NCBI RefSeq assembly: GCF_030160075.1
Contig: NZ_BSNQ01000009.1
Location: forward strand, 988,295-1,052,294
Direction: 5' to 3'
Length of the DNA stretch: 64,000 nt
DNA from: Dyella lipolytica
GTDB taxonomy: Bacteria > Pseudomonadota > Gammaproteobacteria > Xanthomonadales > Rhodanobacteraceae
Under the pieces are notes generated by a model. The model was not told the origin of the DNA. It saw only the letters and a list, made by a program, of their open reading frames with translations, and made no database searches. This document shows, in pieces, positions 1 through 8,442 of the stretch (positions within the stretch are counted from its first letter, which is position 1; each line of letters starts with the position of its first letter). Both the position numbers and the translations under genes were made by a program.

Positions 1-329
1 GCAGCGTGCTCGAAAATCTGCTGGACAACGCGCTGCGCTACACACCCGCAGGCGGAAGCGTTGACGTCACACTGCGCCGCGACGGCGGTGAGGTGGCGAT
101 CGAGTTCGCCGACACCGGACCCGGCATTCCTCCCGAGTTGCTCGAACAGGTGTTCGAACGTTTTTACCGGGTGCTTGGCACCGGTGCTCAGGGCAGCGGT
201 CTCGGACTGGCCATCGCTCAGTCTGCTGCCGAACGTGGTGGTTTCCACATTGAACTTCAGAATCGCCATGATCAAACTGGCCTAGTTGCTCGCGTGCGCT
301 TTCCGCAGGCCATCTTAAGTCTCACTTAA
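1..329 (+). CDS. Sensor histidine kinase, C-terminal part (5' truncated by window edge)
   Basis: Only the last ~109 residues are in the window; the reading frame is open from base 3 and has no start here. The fragment is the ATP-binding (HATPase_c) domain of a two-component sensor kinase. It shows the N-box (ENLLDNALRYTP), the G1 box (DTGPGIP), the F-box (FERFYR) and the G2 box (GSGLGLAIA) in the expected order and spacing. The dimerisation, HAMP and sensor domains lie outside the window. The kinase should autophosphorylate a histidine and pass the phosphate to a response regulator, which probably lies upstream. The stop is 53 bases before the next gene, so read-through is possible but no functional link is evident. 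Confidence 0.93.
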   Translation, partial: SVLENLLDNALRYTPAGGSVDVTLRRDGGEVAIEFADTGPGIPPELLEQVFERFYRVLGTGAQGSGLGLAIAQSAAERGGFHIELQNRHDQTGLVARVRFPQAILSLT

Positions 330-382
330 GTATCGTTGGTTAGCGTCTATCCGGTGAACCCCAGATAGAAGAGGCTGCGTCG

Positions 383-1294
383 ATGAACGTTTCATGGCTC
401 GCAATGGTTCTGTCAGTGAGTCTCGCCGCAGCGATGCCGGTCGCAACGGAAACAGACCAAGGATTCGTCGCTGGAGCAGACCACGTGCGCATCCACTATC
501 TGCAATCGGGTCGGGCAGACGCGCCACATACGCTGCTACTCATCCCTGGCTGGCGGATCAGTGCTTCCATCTGGTCAAAGCAGCTCAGCTATTTTTCCGA
601 ACATCAATACCATGTCATCGCGATCGATTCGCGCTCACAGGGCTCCTCGGACGTGGTGCAGACGGGTAACGCACCGGAAAACCGTGCCGCGGATATTCAG
701 CAAGTTATTTCCGAATTGCATTTGACTCATGTGATATTGATTGGCTGGTCACAGGGTGCGCAGGATGTAGCCGCCTACGTGAATCGATTCGGCACGAGCG
801 CAGTAGAGGGTTTGGCGTTGATCGATAGCCCGGTCAGTGCGGGTCCGAACGACGTCACCGAGAATCCGGAATTCGTCAAGATCATTTTGCAAGGCATCGC
901 GTCTTACGCCAAAGATCCTCGTGGTTATTCCGACCGCATGATGCACGCCATCATCAGCACTCCCACCGCCCGGGAAACCTATGCGCAACTGGATGACGCG
1001 TCCTTAAAGACACCGACCGATATCGGTATCTCGATGCTGGTCCAGGATTTGTTCACCACCGATCGTCGACCGACCCTAAAGAAATTCGACAAACCGACAC
1101 TGGTCGTCGCGTCTGGCAAGAGCCCATTGCTGGATGCGCAACGGCGCATGGCTGTCGCGCTGCCCGAAGGGCAATTCGTCGCCGTCGACAACGCTGCTCA
1201 TGCGGTGTTTTTCGATCAACCTGACGAGTTCAATCACCGGCTCGCGGCATTTGTCGCATCTATCGCTGCCAGCAAAGACGCGCGAACTCCCTAG
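383..1294 (+). CDS. Secreted alpha/beta hydrolase
   Basis: A 303-residue alpha/beta-hydrolase-fold protein. It has a hydrophobic N-terminal signal sequence ending near residue 20 (AAAMPVA). The nucleophile elbow GWSQG places the catalytic Ser at about residue 123, and the catalytic His lies in the C-terminal DNAAHAVFF segment. The early LLIPGW segment is the usual oxyanion-hole region. The family covers esterases, lipases, haloperoxidases and epoxide hydrolases, and the substrate cannot be told from sequence. The ATG at 383 follows a GAGG sequence. The stop is 8 bases before the cytochrome b561 gene, so the two are probably cotranscribed. Export to the periplasm is inferred from the signal sequence. 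Confidence 0.85.
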   Translation: MNVSWLAMVLSVSLAAAMPVATETDQGFVAGADHVRIHYLQSGRADAPHTLLLIPGWRISASIWSKQLSYFSEHQYHVIAIDSRSQGSSDVVQTGNAPENRAADIQQVISELHLTHVILIGWSQGAQDVAAYVNRFGTSAVEGLALIDSPVSAGPNDVTENPEFVKIILQGIASYAKDPRGYSDRMMHAIISTPTARETYAQLDDASLKTPTDIGISMLVQDLFTTDRRPTLKKFDKPTLVVASGKSPLLDAQRRMAVALPEGQFVAVDNAAHAVFFDQPDEFNHRLAAFVASIAASKDARTP

Positions 1295-1302
1295 GAACAT
1301 GC

Positions 1303-1893
1303 ATGATCCGCGTAGTTCCATCAAAATACGATCCGATTACTCTGTGGCTGCATGGCGCACTCGCCATCGGTATCGTTACTCAATTGTCGTTGAGTTCGGT
1401 GATGCATATCCCGGCGGGTCCAGGGCTGGGTGTACGCGATTGGCACCGCGAAGCGTTCGAGATTCACGCGCGCGTGGGACTCGCGGTCGCGGTCATCTGT
1501 GTCCTGCATTGGTTGTGGCTTTGCTCTCCGTTTTCGCGTCCGGGGGTAAGCTCTCTTTTTCCTTGGACTCGACGTGACAAGCGAACGCTGCTGTATCAGG
1601 AATTTAAGAATCTTCTGCGACTGCAATCTCCGTCGACGCGTCGAGTAAGCCCCTTGGCGGGCACGGTGCATGGGCTCGGCCTACTCGCGGTGAGCGGTAG
1701 CGTGACGGGTGGAATCATCAATTACTTCGGTTACTTCGTGGGAGCACCCATTCCGCGCTGGGTGCTTCATTGGGTATCTGTCAGCCATATCGTCTTCGGT
1801 TACCTGTTATGGGTTTTCGTGACCGGACACGTGCTCATGGCTTTGCAGCACTGGATTACTGATAGCTTCGATCGAACACAGGCTGCGCCGTGA
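1303..1893 (+). CDS. Cytochrome b561 family protein
   Basis: A 196-residue integral membrane protein with four predicted transmembrane helices and the histidines typical of b561-type dihaem proteins (WLHGAL in helix 1, EIHARVG and LHWLW in helix 2, two more in the C-terminal helices, SHIVFG and VTGHVLMALQHW). Family members carry electrons from quinol or other donors to periplasmic acceptors. A DW-H-R-E-F-E-H loop follows helix 1, as in cytochrome b561 of the CybB group. It starts 8 bases after the alpha/beta hydrolase and probably forms an operon with it. The electron partner is unknown. Confidence 0.88.
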   Translation: MIRVVPSKYDPITLWLHGALAIGIVTQLSLSSVMHIPAGPGLGVRDWHREAFEIHARVGLAVAVICVLHWLWLCSPFSRPGVSSLFPWTRRDKRTLLYQEFKNLLRLQSPSTRRVSPLAGTVHGLGLLAVSGSVTGGIINYFGYFVGAPIPRWVLHWVSVSHIVFGYLLWVFVTGHVLMALQHWITDSFDRTQAAP

Positions 1894-2215
1894 TCCTGAA
1901 AATAAAAAGTCGCTGATCCCTACTCTTTTGGAGTAAAGAAATGGGGATCGCGCTCGCGGACCTATCGCCCGAGTTGTCAGCAATACGACAGCTTCTTCGA
2001 GCCGCATTCCTCTCGCAGGCGGTAGCCCTGTCGGAGGTTTCTTGATCGGTCAACCGTTTATGTAGTGCAATGCTGCACGAGATCGGCATGAACGTTCGTC
2101 ACAGTAGTGACCTATTTGCGTGTCATGAAGATCTACCATGTAGCCGGCGCCACGAAGGGGCAACGCCGGAAGTATCGGGAGAGGTTGTGGCCCAAGTGCA
2201 CAAACAGGGGTGTTT
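1894..2215. other. Intergenic region with weak hairpin
   Basis: 322 bases without a convincing gene. A nested inverted repeat lies at 1915-1949 (GATCCC ... TACTC-TTTTG-GAGTA ... GGGATC) just after the cytochrome gene. It could end its transcript, but it lacks a T-run. The rest presumably holds the promoter of the DUF3592 gene; I see no strong -35/-10 pair. Confidence 0.4.
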
Positions 2216-2710
2216 ATGAGCATTATTTTTCCGTCTTTATTCAGCCTCGTATTCGTCTTTATCGGCGTGGCCATACTCGGCTATGCACGGAAAATGGATT
2301 CCAAGGCCAAAGAGAGTTTGGCCTGGCCATCCACCGACGGCGAAATTTCGCATTCTGCGGTTCTGTATCAAACAAACACGTCGACGGATAGCGCGCAGAC
2401 GTACAAAGCCGATATCGCCTATCGGTACAAGGTCAATGGAAAAAGTTATTCCTCCTCTCGAATTTCCTTGCTGGATCTCTCGTCCTCGACGCGAAGTGCA
2501 CAAAACACCGTCGATCGCTATCCAGACAACTCGAGCGTCCAGGTTTATTACAATCCTGCCAATCCGGCGGAAGCGGTGCTGAAGCCCGGCGAGTCGAGTG
2601 GACTCACTTTTCTCTATCTCTTTGGAGGCTTGTTCGCAGTCGCAGGGCTCTTGTTCCTGATCGCGAGCATCACCGGACATGTGCACATGGGCACCACGCG
2701 CGTGAGGTAA
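2216..2710 (+). CDS. DUF3592 membrane protein
   Basis: A 164-residue protein with one N-terminal transmembrane helix (about residues 3-23) and one C-terminal helix (about 130-155) flanking a soluble beta-rich domain. The central segments (Y-Y-NP-NP-EAVL and RY-VNG-YSS) match the DUF3592 family, whose function is not established. The ATG at 2216 was chosen because an AGGGG ribosome-binding site sits 5 bases upstream; an in-frame GTG two codons earlier overlaps that site. It is monocistronic, with a convergent neighbour and a hairpin right after the stop. Confidence 0.8.
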   Translation: MSIIFPSLFSLVFVFIGVAILGYARKMDSKAKESLAWPSTDGEISHSAVLYQTNTSTDSAQTYKADIAYRYKVNGKSYSSSRISLLDLSSSTRSAQNTVDRYPDNSSVQVYYNPANPAEAVLKPGESSGLTFLYLFGGLFAVAGLLFLIASITGHVHMGTTRVR

Positions 2711-2715
2711 AATTT

Positions 2716-2735
2716 CATGAAGCTACAGCTTCATG
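2716..2735. terminator. Bidirectional terminator hairpin
   Basis: A perfect 9-bp inverted repeat (CATGAAGCT / AGCTTCATG) with a 2-base centre lies between the convergent genes ending at 2710 and 2731. On the minus strand the stem is followed by AAATTTT. It overlaps the last bases of the DUF1801 gene. Confidence 0.6.
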
Positions 2736-3147
2736 TCTTCTGTTTGCTTGCTTTCGCGCGCGTGCCCGTAGACGCTTTCTTCTTCAGTTTGCTCTGATTG
2801 TAAGCAATTGCAGCACGGATCAGATTTTTTAGAGCACGCGCATTGACCTTATCGCCCTCGAAAAAATCGATCGCTCGTCTCTGGTTGCCTTCGAGGCCCG
2901 CGTTGAAGAGTTTGTCAGGATCCGGAAGGCGCGCGCCGTGGTCAAAGGTGAGCTTCACCTTCCCTTTGTGGGCGTTGGCGACCGCGATTAATCCGTCGCG
3001 ATACCACGTCGGGCTTCCCATCCACTTCCATTCCTCGACGATCTCCTGGTCAGCCTCAAGGATGCTCTTGCGGATGCTCGCTAACGTGTTGCCACGCCAG
3101 TCCGCAAGCCCTGCGATCAGCTGGTCAATGCGTTCCGATGGATTCAT
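2731..3147 (-). CDS. DUF1801 (YdhG-like) protein
   Basis: A 138-residue cytosolic protein of the DUF1801/YdhG family. The diagnostic parts are the N-terminal RIDQLIAGL-DWR helix, the EEWKWMGSPTW segment and KVKLTFDHGARL, followed by LFNAGLEGN-RRAIDF. The C-terminus is a basic tail (KLKKKA...KASKQKT). The ATG at 3147 (MNPSERID) is preferred over an in-frame start 12 codons upstream, because family members begin just before this helix. The function is unknown; some relatives have been linked to iron or stress responses, and nothing here confirms that. Confidence 0.82.
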   Translation of the reverse strand: MNPSERIDQLIAGLADWRGNTLASIRKSILEADQEIVEEWKWMGSPTWYRDGLIAVANAHKGKVKLTFDHGARLPDPDKLFNAGLEGNQRRAIDFFEGDKVNARALKNLIRAAIAYNQSKLKKKASTGTRAKASKQKT

Positions 3148-3302
3148 TGGATTTTTATGCCTCGAATTCTGGTCCCGTTTCACGCGACCACAACTGTGAT
3201 GTAGCGACTACATTATTAAATGATGGGTGTCAGAGGTTTGTCTATTTTGCCCTGTCTCGTTCGTCCTTGTATCAGGCACTTCTCGTCCACAGGAGACTGA
3301 TC

Positions 3303-4007
3303 ATGACTTCCACCCAAATTCTCGTTCCCGCTGCCGAGCTCGTGAAGCGCAACGACATGACTCTGCCGAACGAAAGCGATGAATATCGTCGCGCGCGCAA
3401 TGCGCTGCTCGCCGAAGAGATCGAGCTGCGCCGGCATATCGAGCGTGTCGCCGAGCAGCGTCGCGCACTCCCGCCCGGAGGCGCGGTGATCGGTGACTAT
3501 CGTTTCCAGGGCGAGGGTGGACCGGTCGATTTCGCAGGGCTTTTCGGCGACAAACAGACTCTGGTTGTTTACAACTATATGTTCGGCCCACAGCGCGAGC
3601 GCCCTTGCCCGATGTGCACGTCGTTACTGAGCGCGTGGGAAGGCGAGGCGCGCGATATCGATCAGAAGATTGCGCTGGCCATCGTGGCACGCTCGCCGAT
3701 CGAGCGCCTTGTCGCCTTCAAGAAAGAGCGCGGTTGGCGTCATCTCAAGTTGTATTCCGATCTCAACGGTCACTTCAGCCGCGATTACCACGGCACCGAC
3801 AAAGACGGCGGGGATGACCCGGCGTTTACCGTATTCACCCGCCGCGACGGCACCGTCCGCCATTTCTGGAGTGGCGAAATGGGGCTTGCTACGGCGGATC
3901 CCGGTCAGGATCCTCGCGGCGCACCCGACCTGATGCCGATCTGGACGCTGTTCGACGTCACACCCGAAGGGCGAGACCCTCACTGGTACCCGAAACTCGA
4001 TTACTGA
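3303..4007 (+). CDS. DUF899 thioredoxin-like protein
   Basis: A 234-residue cytosolic protein of the DUF899 family. After an N-terminal helix (LLAEEIELRRHIERVAEQRRALPPGG) come the DYRFQGEGGPVDFAGLFGD segment and the FGPQRERPCPMCTSLL signature. Its CPMC pair resembles a thioredoxin-fold redox motif. The C-terminus has the family-typical PDLMPIWTLFDVTPEGRDPHWYP. The ATG at 3303 follows an AGGAGA ribosome-binding site by 6 bases; the longer open frame upstream is not coding in character. Function is unproven, and a dithiol redox role is inferred only from the CxxC. Confidence 0.88.
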   Translation: MTSTQILVPAAELVKRNDMTLPNESDEYRRARNALLAEEIELRRHIERVAEQRRALPPGGAVIGDYRFQGEGGPVDFAGLFGDKQTLVVYNYMFGPQRERPCPMCTSLLSAWEGEARDIDQKIALAIVARSPIERLVAFKKERGWRHLKLYSDLNGHFSRDYHGTDKDGGDDPAFTVFTRRDGTVRHFWSGEMGLATADPGQDPRGAPDLMPIWTLFDVTPEGRDPHWYPKLDY

Positions 4008-4137
4008 AGCCGACCAGCGCACCCGCTGTCTAACGACCCGAAGGGGCATGCTCTTCGGTGCAGGAGCGTTTCCGCCTATTGCGGTGCCGCATGCGCCGCC
4101 CCCGGGCAGCTGCTAGTGTCACCCAATATGGATCGAT

Positions 4138-4154
4138 CTAAATACGGTATTTAG
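4138..4154. promoter_or_regulatory. Perfect 17-bp palindrome upstream of mannosidase operon
   Basis: CTAAATAC-G-GTATTTAG is an exact inverted repeat centred 105 bases before the ATG of the GH2 gene. AT-rich dyads of this size in front of glycosidase operons are often operators for LacI- or GntR-type repressors, but no such regulator is encoded nearby. No clear -35/-10 pair could be assigned. Confidence 0.5.
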
Positions 4155-4250
4155 GCGGTCCAGGGTGATGTAACGGGGATACGGCCATGGCTCTCCCGGT
4201 GCCACGGTGCGGTCGGGAATGATCCAGCGAGTCCAGGGCGGCCATACAGC

Positions 4251-6929
4251 ATGATCCAATCCATTCACTTGACCCGGTCGAGCGCGAAGCAGCGCTTGGC
4301 GAAAAGACTGGTCATGTCGCTGCTTGTCTTGCTGCCGATGCTGGGCGCTGCGTCGGCACAGACCACACAAGTACTCGACCATGGATGGCGCTTTCGTCTG
4401 GCCGACGGCGATAGCCAGGCCAAGGCGCACCACGAGGCTGCGAGCTGGCATTCCGCGACCGTCCCCGGCATGGTGCAGAGCGATCTGCTGGCGACGAAGC
4501 TGCTGGCCGATCCGTTCTTTCGCGACAACGAAGCGGGCGTGCAGTGGGTCGGTCTTTCCGATTGGCAATACGAAACGAGCTTCACCGCCGACGAGGCCAC
4601 GCTCAAACGCGATCACGTGGAAATGGTGTTCGATGGCCTCGACACGTTTGCCGATATCTATCTCAACGGCCACAAGCTGATCAGCACGGACAACATGTTC
4701 CGTCGTTGGCGCATCCCGGTGAAAGACACGCTGCACGAAGGCAAGAACACACTGGAAGTGCGGCTCTATTCGCCCATCAAGCGATTGCAACCCTGGCTGC
4801 TCAAGCAGCCGTATGCGCTGCCGGGTGAATTCGATTCGGCCTTTGGCGATGAACCCAAGGGCAAGCAGACCGCCAACTACGTTCGCAAGGCCAACTATCA
4901 GTACGGATGGGACTGGGGTCCGCGCATCGTCACGGAAGGCATTTGGCAACCGGTCCATCTCGACAGCTGGAACAACGTGCGCGTCGACGATTTTCATATC
5001 GATCAGACATATGTAGCGCGCGCTGCTGCGCAGGTCGACGCACAATTCGATATTGACGCCGATGCCGGCAAGACACTGCATATCAGCGTCGACGCCATCG
5101 GGCCGGATGGCCAATCGGCGGCGCACGTCGAACGTGATATTCCAGTCGGTCCGGGCAGCAATCAGGTCAGCGTGCCATTACGCATCGTCGATCCGAAGCG
5201 CTGGTATCCCGCCGGTTACGGCGCCCAGGACATGTACACCTTCAAAGCAGATATCCGCGACGCCGGCGGCGAGCTGTACAGCGCACAGCATGCGGTCGGC
5301 CTGCGCACCATCGAGTTGCGGCGCAAGCATGATGCGTGGGGCAAAAGCTTCGCCTTCGTGATCAACGGGATTCCGGTGTTCGCCAAGGGCGCCGACCTGA
5401 TTCCGTTCGACAGCATACCGACACGGGTCAGCGACGCGCAGATGTACGCGGTCCTGCAGTCGGCGCGCGATGCCAACATGAATATGGTGCGCGTGTGGGG
5501 CGGTGGGCACTACCTGCCGGACGCGTTCTACGCGATGGCCGATCGTCTCGGCATCATGGTCTGGCAGGATTTCATGTTCGGCGGCGCCATTCCTCCGCAC
5601 GACGACGCCTTCGTCGATAACGTGCGGCAGGAAGCGATCGAGCAGGTGAAGCGATTGCGCGATCACCCCAGTATCGTGCTTTGGTGTGGCAACAACGAAG
5701 TGCAAACGGGTTGGGAAACCTGGTCGGATCGGCAGGCCTTCAAGACGTCGATCTCGGCGGACGAGCGCGAGCGTATCGTCACGGGCATGGTCAACCTCTT
5801 TAGCAATGTCTTGCGCAATGTCGTCACCCGCTATGACAACACAGTGCCGTATTGGGCCAGTTCACCCAGCACGGATTACGACGGCGCGGCCAACGTGCTG
5901 GACGATGGCGACTATCACTATTGGAATGTATGGTCGGGCGAAGCCAAGCCGGCCACCGAATACCTCAACGTGACACCGCGCTTCCAATCCGAATACGGCT
6001 TGCAGTCGTTTCCTGATATGCGCACCATCCGGGCATTCGCCGACCAGGGTGATCTGCAGCCGGAATCGCCGGTGATGCGCGCGCACCAGAAGTACGACAG
6101 CGGCAATGGCAACAAGCGTCTGTTGCTTTACATCACGCGCAGTTTCGGCGAACCGAAGGATTTTCCCTCCTTCGTCTACCTGAGCCAGGTGATGCAGGCC
6201 GAAGGCATCCAGCTGGCTGCCGAACATCTGCGTGCGTCGCGTCCGCAGTCGATGGGCTCGCTGTACTGGCAGCTCAATGACGTCTGGCCGGGGGCATCCT
6301 GGTCCAGCATCGATTATTACGGCCGCTGGAAAGCCTTGCAGTTTCATGCGCGCCGTTTCTACGCGCCGTTGCTTGTGGCCGCCTTGCGCCATGACGGCAA
6401 CACCACGGTGTCGCTGGTATCGGATCGTCTCACGCCACTCGCTGCTCATTGGCGCATGCGTGTGATGGATTTCTCGGGCAAGGTGCTGAACGAGCACGAG
6501 GCATCGATCGCGTTGCCTGCGCTCGCCAGCACCAAGGTGGCGACCTACTCCGATGCCCAGTTGCTCAAGGGTGCCGATCCACACACCCATGTCGCTGTCT
6601 TCGAGCTGATGGATGGCGCCAAGGTGGTCTCCCAGAACATGGTGTTTTTTGACGAAGCGAAAGATCTCTCGTTGCTCTCCCCGCAGATCCAGACCAAGTT
6701 CGAATCGCGTTCGGATGGCTATCTGCTGACGCTGACCACCGACAAGCTGGCACGCAATGTCTGGGTGTCCTTCGGTGATCTCGATGCGGATGTGTCGGAT
6801 AACGCGTTTGACATGTTGCCGGGGCAGAGCGTCACTCTCACCGTGCACAGCAAGTTGCCCCTCGATACGTTGAAGCAAGCCTTGCAAGTGCAGAATCTGG
6901 CCGATGTCATGGCCAAGACTGCCCACTGA
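4251..6929 (+). CDS. GH2 beta-mannosidase, exported
   Basis: 892 residues, the full length for bacterial family GH2 beta-mannosidases. An N-terminal signal region (LVMSLLVLLPMLGAASA, about residues 20-37) indicates export. The jelly-roll sugar-binding domain follows (WQYETSF, YLNGH), then an Ig-like domain, then the TIM barrel. The acid/base Glu is in CGNNEVQ (E483) and the nucleophile in FQSEYGLQSFPDM (E581), both placed as in characterised beta-mannosidases. It should remove terminal beta-1,4-mannose from the non-reducing end, such as the core mannose of N-glycans or manno-oligosaccharides. It is the first gene of a three-gene operon with GH125 and GH92, 31 bases before the next start. An in-frame ATG at 4314 is an alternative start that would give a shorter signal. 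Confidence 0.93.
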   Translation: MIQSIHLTRSSAKQRLAKRLVMSLLVLLPMLGAASAQTTQVLDHGWRFRLADGDSQAKAHHEAASWHSATVPGMVQSDLLATKLLADPFFRDNEAGVQWVGLSDWQYETSFTADEATLKRDHVEMVFDGLDTFADIYLNGHKLISTDNMFRRWRIPVKDTLHEGKNTLEVRLYSPIKRLQPWLLKQPYALPGEFDSAFGDEPKGKQTANYVRKANYQYGWDWGPRIVTEGIWQPVHLDSWNNVRVDDFHIDQTYVARAAAQVDAQFDIDADAGKTLHISVDAIGPDGQSAAHVERDIPVGPGSNQVSVPLRIVDPKRWYPAGYGAQDMYTFKADIRDAGGELYSAQHAVGLRTIELRRKHDAWGKSFAFVINGIPVFAKGADLIPFDSIPTRVSDAQMYAVLQSARDANMNMVRVWGGGHYLPDAFYAMADRLGIMVWQDFMFGGAIPPHDDAFVDNVRQEAIEQVKRLRDHPSIVLWCGNNEVQTGWETWSDRQAFKTSISADERERIVTGMVNLFSNVLRNVVTRYDNTVPYWASSPSTDYDGAANVLDDGDYHYWNVWSGEAKPATEYLNVTPRFQSEYGLQSFPDMRTIRAFADQGDLQPESPVMRAHQKYDSGNGNKRLLLYITRSFGEPKDFPSFVYLSQVMQAEGIQLAAEHLRASRPQSMGSLYWQLNDVWPGASWSSIDYYGRWKALQFHARRFYAPLLVAALRHDGNTTVSLVSDRLTPLAAHWRMRVMDFSGKVLNEHEASIALPALASTKVATYSDAQLLKGADPHTHVAVFELMDGAKVVSQNMVFFDEAKDLSLLSPQIQTKFESRSDGYLLTLTTDKLARNVWVSFGDLDADVSDNAFDMLPGQSVTLTVHSKLPLDTLKQALQVQNLADVMAKTAH

Positions 6930-6960
6930 CGTGTTCACGCCAAAAGGAATCTGACCCTCC

Positions 6961-8403
6961 ATGTCGACGCGCCGGGATTTTCTGAAGTGGTGTAGCGCTG
7001 CTGCAGCATCGGGCATCGTAAGCAGCACCATGCCCGGCATGGTCGTTGCGCAAACACCATCGACGTACGTGAGCAAGCGGCCGCCCACGGGCAAACGCAA
7101 GTTCGTCAGCGAGGCGGTGGAACGCCAGCTTGCCAGCGTGAAGTCGACCATCGGCGATCCGAAGCTCGCATGGATGTTTGAGAATTGCTATCCGAACACC
7201 TTGGATACGACGGTGGAGCTCGGCACGCTCGAGGGCAAACCGGACACCTTCGTGATTACCGGCGACATCGACGCCATGTGGCTGCGCGATTCGTCGGCGC
7301 AGGTAGCACCTTATCTTTCTCTAGCGAAAAGTGACCCGGCGCTGCAGCGATTGTTCCGCGGCCTGATTCGCCGTCACGCCCACTGCATCCGTATCGATCC
7401 TTACGCCAACGCCTTCATGCCCGATCCGCATGCACGACCGTTGATATGGGCGCGGCATGACGATACCGATATGAAGCCGGGCGTCGGCGAGCGCAAATGG
7501 GAAATCGATTCGCTGTGCTATCCGATTCGCCTGGCGCACGGCTACTGGCAGGCGACCGCAGATACCGAGCCGTTCGACGACGATTGGCGCGCCGCCATGC
7601 ATCGGGTGCTCACGACCTTTCGCGAACAGCAGCGCAAGCACGACCGTGGCCCTTACCACTTCCAGCGCACGTCCGAGATTCCCACAGAAACGCAGTTTCT
7701 CGGCGGCTACGGCAATCCGACCCGACCGAACGGGATGATCCATTCGATGTTTCGTCCGTCCGACGATGCCTGTCTGTATCCGCTTTCTGTTCCTGCGAAT
7801 TTGTTTGCAGTGGTCTGCCTTCGGCAGTTGGCGCAGATGAGCCGTGCCATTCATCAGGATCTTTCCTTTGCCTTGGACTGCGAGGCGCTGGCTGACGAAG
7901 TGGAGCAAGCTGTTCGCCGCGACGGTCGTGCGCATGACGCCGACGGTCACGAGATCTGGGCGTACGAAATCGACGGCTTCGGCAATCAGCTGCTTATGGA
8001 CGATGCGAACGTGCCGGGCTTGCTGAGCTTGCCCTATCTGGCTTGCTGCGATCGCACTGACTTGGTGTATCGACACACGCGGGAATGGACATGGAGTTCG
8101 CGCAATCCCTACTTCTTCAAAGGACGCGCCGCGGAAGGTATCGGCGGCCCGCACGAAGGCCTGCGGATGATCTGGCCGATGTCGATCATGATGTATGCCT
8201 TGACCAGCGACGACTCCGCACAGATTCGGCAATGCCTGACCTGGTTGCGCGACACCGACGCAGGAACCGGATTCATGCATGAGTCGTTCGATCAGGACGA
8301 TCCGTCGCACTTTACCCGCAGCTGGTTCGCCTGGGCCAATACCTTGTTCGGCGAACTCATTATCGATGTGCAGCGCAAACATCCTGAGCTGCTACGCAAC
8401 TAA
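6961..8403 (+). CDS. GH125 exo-alpha-1,6-mannosidase, Tat-exported
   Basis: 480 residues. The N-terminus has a twin-arginine motif (STRRDFLKW) followed by a hydrophobic stretch. The body matches family GH125 (formerly DUF1237): GDIDAMWLRDSSAQV, the TPTE-type PTETQFLGGYG segment, MIHSMFRPSDDA, MDDANVPGLLSLPYL and the C-terminal MHESFDQDDPSHFTR-WFAWANTLFGELI. GH125 enzymes are inverting exo-alpha-1,6-mannosidases acting on branched mannans and N-glycans. The gene lies between the GH2 and GH92 genes with short gaps, so a joint role in trimming high-mannose glycans is likely. Confidence 0.94.
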   Translation: MSTRRDFLKWCSAAAASGIVSSTMPGMVVAQTPSTYVSKRPPTGKRKFVSEAVERQLASVKSTIGDPKLAWMFENCYPNTLDTTVELGTLEGKPDTFVITGDIDAMWLRDSSAQVAPYLSLAKSDPALQRLFRGLIRRHAHCIRIDPYANAFMPDPHARPLIWARHDDTDMKPGVGERKWEIDSLCYPIRLAHGYWQATADTEPFDDDWRAAMHRVLTTFREQQRKHDRGPYHFQRTSEIPTETQFLGGYGNPTRPNGMIHSMFRPSDDACLYPLSVPANLFAVVCLRQLAQMSRAIHQDLSFALDCEALADEVEQAVRRDGRAHDADGHEIWAYEIDGFGNQLLMDDANVPGLLSLPYLACCDRTDLVYRHTREWTWSSRNPYFFKGRAAEGIGGPHEGLRMIWPMSIMMYALTSDDSAQIRQCLTWLRDTDAGTGFMHESFDQDDPSHFTRSWFAWANTLFGELIIDVQRKHPELLRN

Positions 8404-8442
8404 CTCGTTTCACGACAGCCGTTGAAATCTGGAGAAATCGCT

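Noticed and set aside
4119-5126. 335-residue open frame on the minus strand
   Set aside because: Antisense to the GH2 gene. It is a by-product of high GC content, with no domain character and no ribosome-binding site.
5862-7151. 429-residue open frame on the minus strand
   Set aside because: Antisense to the GH2 and GH125 genes, which have full motif support. The translation is His/Arg-rich and low in family character.
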